Source: Arcobacter suis CECT 7833 (GTDB lineage: Bacteria; Campylobacterota; Campylobacteria; Campylobacterales; Arcobacteraceae). Taken from it: 64,000 nucleotides of DNA. Made by a program: the position numbers and the translations under genes. Every line of letters starts with the position of its first letter. The stretch's first letter is position 1. Shown in pieces: positions 19,212-28,422 of the stretch. The DNA lies in the NCBI RefSeq assembly GCF_003544815.1, contig NZ_CP032100.1, positions 558,001-622,000 on the forward strand. Reading direction: 5' to 3'. A model generated the notes under the pieces. The model saw only the letters and a program-made list of their open reading frames with translations, searched no databases and was not told the origin of the DNA.

Positions 19212-21014
19212 ATGTGTGGAATAGTTGGATATATTGGTAAAAAAGAGACAACAAAAATTTTATTAGATGGTTTAAAAGAGTTAGAGTACAGAGGTTATGA
19301 TAGTGCTGGAATTGCTGTTTTAAAAAATGATAGAATTGATGTTTTTAAGGCTTTAGGAAAACTCGTAAATCTTGAAGAAAAAGTAAATGCAACAGCTTCA
19401 AGTGATTATGAATTAGGAATTGGTCATACAAGATGGGCAACACACGGAAAACCAACAGAATTAAATGCCCATCCACATTTAGGAGAATACTCTTATGTTG
19501 TTCATAATGGAATTATTGAAAACTATAAAGAATTAAAAGAAGAGTTAACAGCCAAAGGTCATAAATTCGTATCTCAAACAGATACAGAAGTTATAGTTCA
19601 CCTATTTGAAAATTTTTATAACCAACTAAACGACACAAAAAAAGCTTTTCAAAATACTATTTTAAGACTTGAAGGTGCTTTTTCGATTCTTTTAATTACA
19701 AAAGCAGATCCAAAAAAAATATTTTTCTTTAAACACGGAAGCCCTTTAATCGTAGCAAAGGGAAATGAAAAAGAGGAAGTTTTATTTTCTTCTTCTGATG
19801 CTCCTTTAATTGGATTAGCTTCAAGTGTTGTTTATTTAGAAGATGGAGTTGGTGGAATTGCTAGTGCTGAATCAATAGAGTTTTTTAATGATAATTACTC
19901 TTGGTCAATCTTACCAACTTCAAAACAATTTGCTCAAAAAGATGGATATAGATTTTTTATGGAAAAAGAGATTTATGAGCAAAGTTCAGTGGTTAGTGAT
20001 TGTATGCTTGGAAGAATAAAAGATAATGAAATTTTATTTGATGAAATTGAAAAATCAATAATAGATGGAATCAATGAGATTAAAATCTGCGCTTGTGGGA
20101 CTTCATATCACGCAGGATTAACAGCTTCATATCTTTTTGAAAGGTTATCAAAAGTTAAATGTAATGTAGAAATTGCAAGTGAGTTTAGATACAAAGAGCC
20201 ACTTTTAACAAAAGATACTTTATTTATCGTAATTTCTCAAAGTGGAGAAACAGCTGATACTTTAGAAGCTTTAAAAATGGCAAAAAATGCAGGTCTTAAA
20301 ACACTTGTTGTTTGTAATGTTGATAACTCTTCAATGACAAGAGTAGCTGATGCAACTATTCTTACACGTGCAGGAATTGAAAAAGGAGTAGCTTCAACAA
20401 AAGCATTTTCAACTCAAACAGTTGTTTTATGGATGATGGCTTTATTTTTTGCAAAAGCGAAAAATGTAATTTCAAATGAAACTATGCAACAAGAGTTACA
20501 TACTTTAAGAGAAGTTCCAAAAACTCTTTGTATTAGTGATAAAATCCATGAAAAAATGAAAAGATTATCAAAAAGATATTTACATGGACATGGATTTTTC
20601 TTTATCGGTAGAGATGTATTTTATCCACTAGCCCTTGAAGGTGCTTTAAAATTAAAAGAGATTTCATATTTACATGCTGAGGGTTATCCAGCAGGTGAAA
20701 TGAAACATGGACCAATTGCTTTAGCTGATCCAGAACTTTTTACAATTGCACTTATGCCACAAAATTTACTTTATGACAAAATCAAATCAAATGTAGAAGA
20801 GTTAAGCGCACGAGATAGTACTATTTGTGCAATATCTCCACTTGATTTTGATTTAGCAGATGATTTTGTAAAAATAAATAAAACAGACCATTATATGTTA
20901 GAATTTTTTGAAATGCTAGTTGTTTTACAACTATTTTCAATGGAAATTTCAATAAGACTTGGAAATGATGTAGATATGCCAAGAAATCTTGCTAAATCTG
21001 TAACAGTAGAATAA
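19212..21014 (+). CDS. glmS: Glutamine-fructose-6-phosphate aminotransferase GlmS
   Basis: A 600-residue GlmS. The ATG at 19212 is right because the mature enzyme needs Cys as its first residue (MCGIVGYIG); an in-frame TTG just before it would add a residue. Glutaminase motifs are HTRWATHGKP and DTEVIVHLFENFY. The two SIS domains hold CGTSYHAGL, SQSGETADT and KEISYLHAEGYPAGEMKHGPIAL. It makes glucosamine-6-phosphate for peptidoglycan and LPS. It abuts the Na/Pi transporter gene (TAATG overlap). Confidence 0.97.
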   Translation: MCGIVGYIGKKETTKILLDGLKELEYRGYDSAGIAVLKNDRIDVFKALGKLVNLEEKVNATASSDYELGIGHTRWATHGKPTELNAHPHLGEYSYVVHNGIIENYKELKEELTAKGHKFVSQTDTEVIVHLFENFYNQLNDTKKAFQNTILRLEGAFSILLITKADPKKIFFFKHGSPLIVAKGNEKEEVLFSSSDAPLIGLASSVVYLEDGVGGIASAESIEFFNDNYSWSILPTSKQFAQKDGYRFFMEKEIYEQSSVVSDCMLGRIKDNEILFDEIEKSIIDGINEIKICACGTSYHAGLTASYLFERLSKVKCNVEIASEFRYKEPLLTKDTLFIVISQSGETADTLEALKMAKNAGLKTLVVCNVDNSSMTRVADATILTRAGIEKGVASTKAFSTQTVVLWMMALFFAKAKNVISNETMQQELHTLREVPKTLCISDKIHEKMKRLSKRYLHGHGFFFIGRDVFYPLALEGALKLKEISYLHAEGYPAGEMKHGPIALADPELFTIALMPQNLLYDKIKSNVEELSARDSTICAISPLDFDLADDFVKINKTDHYMLEFFEMLVVLQLFSMEISIRLGNDVDMPRNLAKSVTVE

Positions 21015-22786
21015 TGAAAAAATATTTATCATATATATTATTAGCATTTTTATGTTATTTGCTTTATATAAATGAAGATTCGAAATATATAGTTGCAGGA
21101 GTTGGGATTTTTATCATTGGTATGTACTTTATGGAAGATGGATTTAAGCTTTTTAGTGGTGGAATTCTCGAAAGATTAGTTGCAAAAAGTACAAGTACTG
21201 TTTCGAAATCGGTATTTTTAGGAATCACTGCAACAGCAATTCTTCAAAGTTCGTCATTAATAGCAATTATTGTAATCTCTTTTTTATCAGCAAAAATAAT
21301 TTCGCTAGCAGGTGCGTTAGGTGTTGTTTTTGGATCAGCTGTTGGAACAACTACGACAACTTGGATAGTTTCAACTTTAGGTTTAAAAATTGATATTGCA
21401 GCTTTTGCACTTCCTCTGATTATTTTTGGAGTAATTTTTAGATTTTATAAAAATAAAAATATTCAAGGATTAGGAAATATACTTTTAGGTTTAGGATTTA
21501 TTTTTTTAGGTATTGGATATATGAAAGATGGATTTGAAGATTTAAAAGAGGGAATAGATTTAGCACAATTTTCAGTAAATGGATATATGGGAATTATTAT
21601 TTATGCATTTATTGGAATGGTTGCAACAATAATAGTTCAATCAAGTACAGCAACTCTAGCTCTAACAATTACAGCTTTATCAACGGGGCAAATAATGTAT
21701 ACAAATGCTATGGCAATTGCCGTTGGTGCAAATATTGGAACAGCAACAACAGCAGCTTTGGGAGCTATGGTATCAAATGCAAATAGTAAAAGAATGGCCG
21801 TTGGATTATTTATTTTTAAAGGTGTTACCGCTATTGTAACCTTGTGTCTTTTATATTTTTTAGTAGATTTGATTGATTATTTAGCTGAAATTCTTGGTAT
21901 CGCACCCGATGATTGGGCTATGAAATTGGCACTTTTTCATACTTTTTTTAATTTAGCTGGTCTTATTGTATTTTCATTTTTTATTCCACGATTAGTAATA
22001 TTTTTGAAAAAACTTTTTGTGGAAGATGTTGGCTCATATATACAAAAAACAAAATATTTAGATATGGAAGTAATAGCTGTTCCTTTTGCTGCATTAAAAG
22101 CTACAAGAAAAGAGACTATTCATTTGTATGAAAATGCAAGTGAAGTTTTAAGTCATGCTATTATGTTACATAGACATAGATATTTGGAAAAAAATGATAT
22201 ATCGAGTGTTGTAAAAGAATCAACAGATATAATCGAGTTAAATATAGATGATTTTTATCAAACTAGAATTAAATCTTTATATAGTGATATAATTTATTAT
22301 TCAACTTATTTTATAAATAATTTAGAAAATGAAAAAAAAGGCTATTTGTATGATTTAAGAACTGCTTGTAGGGATATAGCTGAAGCTGTAAAAAATACAA
22401 AAGAGTTACAACAAAATATAAGTAAATATCTTTCAAGTAATAATGATTACATAAAAGATGAATATAATTACCTAAGAGAAGCTATTGCTAAAACCATAAA
22501 CACGATAAATGAGATTAAAAATAGTAAAGATGAACTAGATGTTCTTTCAAAATCTGAATTATTAAAAGAGTATTTAAAAAGTTTAGATGTAATATCAACG
22601 GGAAGAATAGATGTTTTAATTAGGGAAAAAAGAATTGATAAAAAAATGGCAACTACTTTATTAAATGATAGTGCTCATGCTTATACTATAATTAACAAAC
22701 TAATAAATGTAGCTAAAGTATTGTGGATAGAAGATTCAACTATAAAACAATTAGGAGAAGATTATGAAGCTGGAAAAAATTTATGA
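21014..22786 (+). CDS. Na+/phosphate cotransporter family protein with PhoU-like tail
   Basis: A 590-residue protein with an N-terminal half of about 8-10 membrane helices. It carries the duplicated QSS motif of Na/Pi cotransporters (ATAILQSSSLIAIIVI and ATIIVQSSTATLALTITAL). The C-terminal 230 residues are helical and PhoU-like. It probably imports phosphate with sodium and regulates it through the cytoplasmic tail. The start overlaps the glmS stop by one base. Confidence 0.9.
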   Translation: MKKYLSYILLAFLCYLLYINEDSKYIVAGVGIFIIGMYFMEDGFKLFSGGILERLVAKSTSTVSKSVFLGITATAILQSSSLIAIIVISFLSAKIISLAGALGVVFGSAVGTTTTTWIVSTLGLKIDIAAFALPLIIFGVIFRFYKNKNIQGLGNILLGLGFIFLGIGYMKDGFEDLKEGIDLAQFSVNGYMGIIIYAFIGMVATIIVQSSTATLALTITALSTGQIMYTNAMAIAVGANIGTATTAALGAMVSNANSKRMAVGLFIFKGVTAIVTLCLLYFLVDLIDYLAEILGIAPDDWAMKLALFHTFFNLAGLIVFSFFIPRLVIFLKKLFVEDVGSYIQKTKYLDMEVIAVPFAALKATRKETIHLYENASEVLSHAIMLHRHRYLEKNDISSVVKESTDIIELNIDDFYQTRIKSLYSDIIYYSTYFINNLENEKKGYLYDLRTACRDIAEAVKNTKELQQNISKYLSSNNDYIKDEYNYLREAIAKTINTINEIKNSKDELDVLSKSELLKEYLKSLDVISTGRIDVLIREKRIDKKMATTLLNDSAHAYTIINKLINVAKVLWIEDSTIKQLGEDYEAGKNL

Positions 22787-22994
22787 AAAAGCTAAAAAGT
22801 ACTTATTATTAATTGAAGAAAAAGAAGATGTTGAAAAAAAGAAGATAGAAAAACTTCAAAATAAGATTGAAGACAAAATATCAAAATTAGAAAAAAAAAT
22901 TAGAGATACAAAAAATCAAGAAGAGAAGATTAAACTAAAAGAAGAGAAAGAGCTACTTAAAAAATTTAGAAAACAATTAAAAGAAAAAAAGTAA
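22764..22994 (+). CDS. Small charged coiled-coil protein
   Basis: A 76-residue protein, more than half Lys and Glu, predicted to be one continuous coiled coil with no membrane or signal segment. It overlaps the end of the transporter gene by 23 bases in another frame and has its own TTAGGAGA ribosome binding site, so it is probably real and coupled. Function unknown; a partner for the PhoU-like tail would be a guess from position. Confidence 0.6.
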   Translation: MKLEKIYEKAKKYLLLIEEKEDVEKKKIEKLQNKIEDKISKLEKKIRDTKNQEEKIKLKEEKELLKKFRKQLKEKK

Positions 22995-23100
22995 ATAACA
23001 GCTTTTTTTAGTTAATATTAGAAACTTTTTGTCTTTATGGCAAATTGAATTCTTTAAATTTTTATTTTAAATTTCTTAACAAATATAGAAAACAAAAAAA

Positions 23101-23164
23101 TGGAAAACAAAAGATGGAAAACAACTCAAGATTTTTCTTGTGGAAAACAAAGGATGGAAAACAA
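23101..23164 (+). repeat. 24-bp direct repeat flanking a small hairpin upstream of metK
   Basis: Two 24-bp copies (23101-23124 and 23141-23164) differ at one base. Each contains TGGAAAACAA twice. The 16-base spacer holds the hairpin CAAGA-TTTT-TCTTG (23127-23140). The right copy carries the probable ribosome binding site of metK. This looks like a local duplication in the leader. Confidence 0.75.
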
Positions 23165-23166
23165 AA

Positions 23167-24378
23167 ATGCAAAACAAAAAACAATACTTATTTACAAGTG
23201 AAGTTGTAAGCCCTGGACACCCAGATAAATGCGCAGATATAATAGCTGACTCTATAGTAGACAAATTAATTATTGCAGACAAAGATAGTAGAGTAGCTTC
23301 AGAGGTTTTTGTTGCAGGGAAACATGTTGTAATTGGTGGAGAAGTAAAATCATCTGCACAATTATCAAATAAAGATTATGAAAAAATAGTTTTAGACGCA
23401 CTAGCAAAAATCGGATATGATGGAAAATCAGCTTTTACAAAAGAGCAATGTTTACATCCAGATGATGTACAAGTTCAAGTTTTATTAAATCAACAAAGTC
23501 CTGATATTAATCAAGGTGTAGATCAAGTTGATGGAGAAATAGGAGCAGGAGATCAAGGAATTATGTTTGGTTTCGCTTCAAGTGAAACGGCTGATTATAT
23601 GCCAGCTGCTATTACATACGCAAGAATGTTATGTGATAAAGTATATAACTATGCTTTAAAACATAATCAAAAATTAGGTGTTGATATTAAAACACAAGTT
23701 ACAGTTGATTATGGGACAAAAGCTAATTTTGAAAATTGTAATCCACAAAAAATTCATACAATAGTTGTAAGTGCACCTTCAGTTGAGGGAATGCCAATTG
23801 AAGAAGTAAGAGAATTAATCCAAGGATTAATTGATGATTCAGGACTTCCATCAAATATGTATGATAAAAAATCTACAATTATTCATATTAATCCAACTGG
23901 AAGATACGTAAATCACTCTTCTTTACATGATAGTGGATTAACAGGAAGAAAATTAATTGTAGATTCATTTGGAGGATATGCACCAATTGGTGGAGGAGCT
24001 CAAAGTTCTAAAGATTATACAAAAGTTGATAGATCTGGACTTTATGCAGCAAGATGGATTGCAAAACATATAGTTGCATCTGGCTTAGCAAAAAAAGCAA
24101 TTGTACAAATCTCTTATGCAATTGGAGTTGCTCGACCAACGTCAGTTTCTGTTGATACAATGGGTTCTTATACAAAATTTGATGATGATAAATTATCACA
24201 ATTTGTAATGGACACTTTTCCCTTAACTCCAAGATGGATTACACAAAAATTTGCTTTGGATAAACCAAGTGAAAAAACATTTCTTTATGCAGATGTTGCA
24301 GCACGTGGACAAGTTGGTCAAAGTGATTACCCTTGGGAAAAACTTGACGAATTAGAAAAATTTGAAAATATTCAGTAA
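23167..24378 (+). CDS. metK: S-adenosylmethionine synthetase
   Basis: A 403-residue MetK with FTSEVVSPGHPDKCADIIADSIVD, GGAGDQGIMFG-type GEIGAGDQGIMFGFA and the nucleotide loop GGGAQSSKDYTKVDRSGLYAARWIAK. It makes S-adenosylmethionine from methionine and ATP. I chose the ATG at 23167 (MQNKKQYLF). An upstream in-frame GTG at 23140 would add residues encoded by the repeat and is unlikely. No SAM riboswitch is recognisable upstream. Confidence 0.96.
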   Translation: MQNKKQYLFTSEVVSPGHPDKCADIIADSIVDKLIIADKDSRVASEVFVAGKHVVIGGEVKSSAQLSNKDYEKIVLDALAKIGYDGKSAFTKEQCLHPDDVQVQVLLNQQSPDINQGVDQVDGEIGAGDQGIMFGFASSETADYMPAAITYARMLCDKVYNYALKHNQKLGVDIKTQVTVDYGTKANFENCNPQKIHTIVVSAPSVEGMPIEEVRELIQGLIDDSGLPSNMYDKKSTIIHINPTGRYVNHSSLHDSGLTGRKLIVDSFGGYAPIGGGAQSSKDYTKVDRSGLYAARWIAKHIVASGLAKKAIVQISYAIGVARPTSVSVDTMGSYTKFDDDKLSQFVMDTFPLTPRWITQKFALDKPSEKTFLYADVAARGQVGQSDYPWEKLDELEKFENIQ

Positions 24379-24396
24379 ATTGATTAAAGGATTATT

Positions 24397-25263
24397 ATGG
24401 ATTTAAGAAACTTATTTAGCAAAATTTCTTTTGATAGTAAATCAAAAGAACAGCCAACAAAAAAGGATGCCCCAAGTCATTGGATTAAATGTCCTGAGTG
24501 TAGTGCCTTAATGTTTTTTAAAGAGGTAGAAGCTCAAAATAATATTTGTCCAAAATGTAATTTTCACATGAGAATTGGGGCAAAAAGAAGAATTGAAATT
24601 TTAACTGATAAAGATAGTTTTGTTGAATATGATATTGAATTAAAACCAAATGACCCTTTAAAATTTGTTGATAAAACTTCTTATAAAAAAAGAGTAGAAG
24701 AAGCACTAAAAAACACTGGACGTACATCTTCAGTAGTTAGTGGTGAAGCAAAAATAAATGAAATTCCAGTTCAGTTAGTAGTTTTTGATTTTGCTTATAT
24801 GGGTGGAAGTTTAGGTTCAGTTGAAGGTGAAAAAATTGTACGAGCAGTTAATCGAGCAATATCAAAAGAGCAAGGACTTATTATAATTTCTGCTTCTGGA
24901 GGTGCAAGAATGCAAGAATCAACATTTGCTTTAATGCAAATGGCAAAAACTTCAGCAGCATTAAAAAAACTTGACCATGCGAAACTTCCATATATTTCTA
25001 TTTTAACAGACCCTACAATGGGCGGAGTTTCTGCTTCATTTGCATTTTTAGGTGATATTATTATGGCAGAACCAGGTGCATTAATTGGATTTGCAGGACA
25101 AAGGGTAATTAAACAAACGATTGGAGCTGATTTACCAGCAGGATTCCAACGAGCTGAGTTTTTACTTGAAAAAGGTTCAATCGATATGGTTGTTAGTAGA
25201 TCTAACATGAAACAAACTTTAACACATTTATTAAGTATGTTTCAAAAAGAAAAGATTAGTTAA
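24397..25263 (+). CDS. accD: Acetyl-CoA carboxylase carboxyltransferase beta subunit
   Basis: A 288-residue AccD. The N-terminal zinc ribbon is KCPECSALMF...NNICPKCNFHM (Cys pairs about 29/32 and 48/51). The carboxyltransferase core holds YMGGSLGSVEGEKIVRA, ISASGGARMQESTFALMQM and TDPTMGGVSASFA. With AccA it transfers the carboxyl group to acetyl-CoA in fatty-acid synthesis. It lies 18 bases after metK behind AAAGGA. Confidence 0.97.
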   Translation: MDLRNLFSKISFDSKSKEQPTKKDAPSHWIKCPECSALMFFKEVEAQNNICPKCNFHMRIGAKRRIEILTDKDSFVEYDIELKPNDPLKFVDKTSYKKRVEEALKNTGRTSSVVSGEAKINEIPVQLVVFDFAYMGGSLGSVEGEKIVRAVNRAISKEQGLIIISASGGARMQESTFALMQMAKTSAALKKLDHAKLPYISILTDPTMGGVSASFAFLGDIIMAEPGALIGFAGQRVIKQTIGADLPAGFQRAEFLLEKGSIDMVVSRSNMKQTLTHLLSMFQKEKIS

Positions 25264-25269
25264 TAATTA

Positions 25270-25878
25270 ATGTTATTAAATCTTGAAAAAGCTTTGGGTT
25301 TTAAACTCAAAGCTTTTAATCTTTTGTATGTTTTATGTGATTATGAAACACTACTTAAAAAAAATATCTCATTAGAAAAATTTGTTGATTTATGTAAAAA
25401 AAAAGATGTAAAAATAGTTCAATACAGGGATAAAATCTCATCTTTACAAGAGCAAAAAACAAATCTTTTATATTTAAAATCACAACTAAATATTCCAATA
25501 ATAATAAACGACAAAATAGAATTGATAGAATTTGCTGATGGTTTACATTTAGGGCAAGAAGATTTAGACAAAATTCATAAAGATAAAAAATTAGCAGTAA
25601 AACTTGTTAGATTAAAAATAAAAGATAAACTTTTAGGACTTTCAACCCACAATGAAATAGAAATTTTAGAGGCTAATGAATTAGCTTTAGACATGATTGG
25701 ACTTGGTGCTTATAAAAATACAAGTACAAAAGATGTAAATACAATTTTAGGCTCTAAAATTTCATATTTAGCAAAAATATCAAAATATCCAGTTTGTGCA
25801 ATTGGTGGAGTTAAAATAGAAGATATTATAGAAAATATTAGATTTAATGTTGTAGGAAGTGGATTTTATGAAGATTAA
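25270..25878 (+). CDS. thiE: Thiamine-phosphate synthase-like protein
   Basis: A 202-residue TIM-barrel of the ThiE/TenI family. KIVQYRDK, IIINDKIELIEFADGLHLGQEDL, LGLSTHN and GLGAYKNTSTK correspond to the pyrimidine and phosphate-binding motifs. The C-terminal AIGGVKIEDI fits the second phosphate loop. ThiE joins HMP-PP and thiazole phosphate; whether this copy is ThiE or the related TenI cannot be settled by eye. Its 3' end overlaps rlmH by 11 bases. Confidence 0.75.
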   Translation: MLLNLEKALGFKLKAFNLLYVLCDYETLLKKNISLEKFVDLCKKKDVKIVQYRDKISSLQEQKTNLLYLKSQLNIPIIINDKIELIEFADGLHLGQEDLDKIHKDKKLAVKLVRLKIKDKLLGLSTHNEIEILEANELALDMIGLGAYKNTSTKDVNTILGSKISYLAKISKYPVCAIGGVKIEDIIENIRFNVVGSGFYED

Positions 25879-26323
25879 TATTTATTCAATAATTAAACCA
25901 TCAAAAGATGAATTTGATTCAATTATTCAAGAGTTTATAAAAATGTCTTCAAAATATGCAAAAGTGGAAGTATTTTATATTTTTAATAAAAATATAGCAA
26001 AAGCGCAAACTATTGGTGAAAAAGAGGCTCAACAATCTTATAGTGAAACTTATGAACCTTTATTAAAGGGTTTTAATATAGCTTTAGATGTTTTAGGAAA
26101 AAAAGTTGATACTTATGCTTTTTCATCATTAATTGAAGACAAAAATGAAGTCAATTTTTTTATTGGTGGGGCATATGGTTTTCAAAGGGATTTTTTAACA
26201 AAATGTGATACAACAATATCTTTAAGCGATTTAACAATGGCACATAAAGTTGCAAATGTTGTTTTAACAGAGCAGATATTTAGAGCTTTAAGTATTCAAA
26301 ATAATCATCCATATCATAAGTAA
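25868..26323 (+). CDS. rlmH: 23S rRNA pseudouridine-1915 N3-methyltransferase RlmH
   Basis: A 151-residue SPOUT methyltransferase. The C-terminal half has the SAM knot motifs FFIGGAYGFQRDFL and ISLSDLTMAHKVANVVLTEQIFRALSI...HPYHK. It methylates helix 69 of 23S rRNA. The ATG at 25868, 10 bases after AGGA, gives MKINIYSIIKPSK and matches the family length; an in-frame GTG at 25859 is less likely. It overlaps thiE. Confidence 0.93.
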   Translation: MKINIYSIIKPSKDEFDSIIQEFIKMSSKYAKVEVFYIFNKNIAKAQTIGEKEAQQSYSETYEPLLKGFNIALDVLGKKVDTYAFSSLIEDKNEVNFFIGGAYGFQRDFLTKCDTTISLSDLTMAHKVANVVLTEQIFRALSIQNNHPYHK

Positions 26324-26339
26324 TTTATAAACATTTTTG

Positions 26340-26345
26340 TATAAT
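26340..26345 (+). promoter_or_regulatory. Candidate -10 box
   Basis: TATAAT about 40 bases upstream of the membrane protein gene at 26387, after a T-rich stretch. No clear -35. Confidence 0.4.
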
Positions 26346-26386
26346 GAAAAAATAATAAGAGTTCGTATAATAAAAAAGGATAGAAA

Positions 26387-27400
26387 ATGGGTTTTAAGAA
26401 ATATTTTATTTTCTCAATAATGTTAATAGTTGCCATATTTGGTTACGCGTATAGTTTAGAGTTAGGTGAGTATAATGTTTCATTTTTTGGTTATTCACTT
26501 ACATTACCAGTTGCGGCATGGCTAATAGTTCCAATATCATTCCTTGCACTTGCAACTTTTTTACATATATTGTGGTATGCAATGCTTAATTACTTTAAAC
26601 ATAGAGCTGTAATTAAAGACCATGAAACGATGATTAAAATGATTAAATCAAGTTTACTTGAAAAAAATGAAATTTTTAAATTCAAAACTCTAGAGTTTAA
26701 AAATCTTTCTTCTATTCTTTCGCAACTAAAAATTGATGTTAAAGAAAACAGATTTTCATGTCTTGATGAAGAATTAAATAAAATAGTTGCAAATGTTCAA
26801 GATGTAAAAGATGGGAAATATGTAAGTGATAAAACATTTAAAGTAAATGAAACGACTTCATTAGCAAACTTAAATATGTTAAATAAAGTAAATGAACAAA
26901 TAGATTTTGCAGTTGATGTTCTTAAAAAACCAGAAAGTTTTTCTTCAAATGTAGTAATTCAATCTTTTGAAAATGTATTAGAAGAAAAAAGTATGACAAC
27001 TATTAAAAAACTTTATAAAAATATCAAATTAGATAAAGAAATGGCTAAAAAACTTTTTGAAAAAGATGTTGCAAATAATGAATTTGGTTTTACAAGTGAA
27101 GAGTTACTTAAAATTGTAAAAGATTTAAATTACGATAAAAATGATTATTTAGCATTAGCAAAAAATTATGAAACAATATTAAAACCTGATCAAATAATTG
27201 CACTATTTGAGAAATTATCTTTAGAACTTGAAGAGGCTATTCCTGCGTATTTACATGTATTATTTGAATATGAAATGATTGATAAAGCAAGAGAAGTTCT
27301 TGCAAATACAAAAGACAATGAATATTCTGCATTTAAAGCTCTTTTAGATTTAAAAGAAGTTGGAAAACACTACAATTTAGAAGCGATATCTTACAAATAA
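26387..27400 (+). CDS. Uncharacterised protein with two N-terminal membrane helices
   Basis: A 337-residue protein with helices at about 6-24 and 40-67, followed by about 270 cytoplasmic residues that are mostly helical with repeated Asn/Lys/Glu-rich segments. I do not recognise a domain. AAAAAGGA precedes the ATG. It ends in a TAATG overlap with the dihydrouridine synthase gene, so the two are co-translated, but this does not reveal its job. Confidence 0.7.
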   Translation: MGFKKYFIFSIMLIVAIFGYAYSLELGEYNVSFFGYSLTLPVAAWLIVPISFLALATFLHILWYAMLNYFKHRAVIKDHETMIKMIKSSLLEKNEIFKFKTLEFKNLSSILSQLKIDVKENRFSCLDEELNKIVANVQDVKDGKYVSDKTFKVNETTSLANLNMLNKVNEQIDFAVDVLKKPESFSSNVVIQSFENVLEEKSMTTIKKLYKNIKLDKEMAKKLFEKDVANNEFGFTSEELLKIVKDLNYDKNDYLALAKNYETILKPDQIIALFEKLSLELEEAIPAYLHVLFEYEMIDKAREVLANTKDNEYSAFKALLDLKEVGKHYNLEAISYK

Positions 27401-28332
27401 TGAATAAAAAACTTGACTTTAGCCGACCCCTTGTGGTGTTGGCACCACTTGCTGGTTATACTGATTTACCCTTTCGTTCTGTTGTTAAAAAATTTGGAGC
27501 AGATTTGACAATTTCAGAGATGATTTCATCAAATGCTTTGGTTTATAAATCTGCACGAACTTTAAAAATGATAGAAAAATCTCCAACTGAAGACCCATAT
27601 TTTGTTCAAATTGCTGGAAATAGTGTTGAATTAGTACGTGATGCGGTTTTAATTTTAAATGAAGTTGAAGGGATTGATGGAATTGATTTAAACTGTGGCT
27701 GTCCAGCTCCAAAAGTGTTTAATCATGGAAGTGGCTCAAATCTTTTAGGTGATTTAAAAAAACTTGAAGAGATCCTTTCAACTGTAAAAAAATATTCTAA
27801 AAAACAATATACCTCTGCAAAAGTTAGAATTGGTGTAAATGATAAAATTCCAGTAGAAATTGGAAAAGCTGTTGAAGCTTGTGGAGTTGATTTCGTTTCT
27901 GTTCATGGAAGAACAAGAGCTGGAAAATATAAAGCTCCTGTTGATTATGATGCAATAAAACAGATGAAAGAAGCTATTTCAATACCAGTTATTGCAAATG
28001 GTGATATAAAAGATTATGATAAAGCTAAAGAAGTTTTAGAATATACAAAAGCTGATGGTGTAATGATAGGTCGAGGTGCTATTGGAAAACCTTGGGTATT
28101 TTATCAATTAAAACATGGAATTGAAGATATTTCAAATGAAATGAAAAAAGAGATTATTCTTGAGCACTTTGACGCAATGCTAGAATTTCACGGTCCTCAT
28201 GGGGCTATTATGTTTAGAAAATTATTACACTCTTATTCAAAAGGGTATACTGGTGCCAATGAATTTAGAGATATAATAAATAAAATCTCTGATATTTCTG
28301 TGATGAGAGATATGATAGAAAACTTCTTTTAA
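27400..28332 (+). CDS. dusB: tRNA-dihydrouridine synthase
   Basis: A 310-residue FMN-dependent Dus. Motifs are LAPLAGYTDLPFRSV, the FMN/tRNA region PYFVQIAGNS, the catalytic-cysteine DLNCGCPAPKV, VSVHGRTRAGKY and VIANGDIKDYDKA...GVMIGRGAIGKPWVF. It reduces uridines in the D-loop or neighbouring positions of tRNA. The DusB subfamily label is likely but not proven by eye. The start overlaps the previous stop (TAATG). Confidence 0.9.
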   Translation: MNKKLDFSRPLVVLAPLAGYTDLPFRSVVKKFGADLTISEMISSNALVYKSARTLKMIEKSPTEDPYFVQIAGNSVELVRDAVLILNEVEGIDGIDLNCGCPAPKVFNHGSGSNLLGDLKKLEEILSTVKKYSKKQYTSAKVRIGVNDKIPVEIGKAVEACGVDFVSVHGRTRAGKYKAPVDYDAIKQMKEAISIPVIANGDIKDYDKAKEVLEYTKADGVMIGRGAIGKPWVFYQLKHGIEDISNEMKKEIILEHFDAMLEFHGPHGAIMFRKLLHSYSKGYTGANEFRDIINKISDISVMRDMIENFF

Positions 28333-28341
28333 TCTATTTAA

Positions 28342-28368
28342 TATAATTCAAAAGTTATTTGGATAAAA
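28342..28368 (+). promoter_or_regulatory. Candidate promoter region for prmA-ftsH
   Basis: Two possible -10 boxes, TATAAT (28342-28347) and TAAAAT (28363-28368), in the 90-base gap before prmA. No good -35 is seen for either. Confidence 0.35.
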
Positions 28369-28422
28369 TATTACACTTTATAAAATAAAGAAAATTATAT
28401 ACACTTTTAATAAAGGAAATAT

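Noticed and set aside
23101-23164. CRISPR array
   Set aside because: Only two copies of a 24-bp repeat with a self-complementary 16-base spacer, and no cas genes nearby.
22995-23166. SAM riboswitch upstream of metK
   Set aside because: No recognisable SAM-I, -II or -III core. Only the local direct repeat and a 5-bp hairpin are present.
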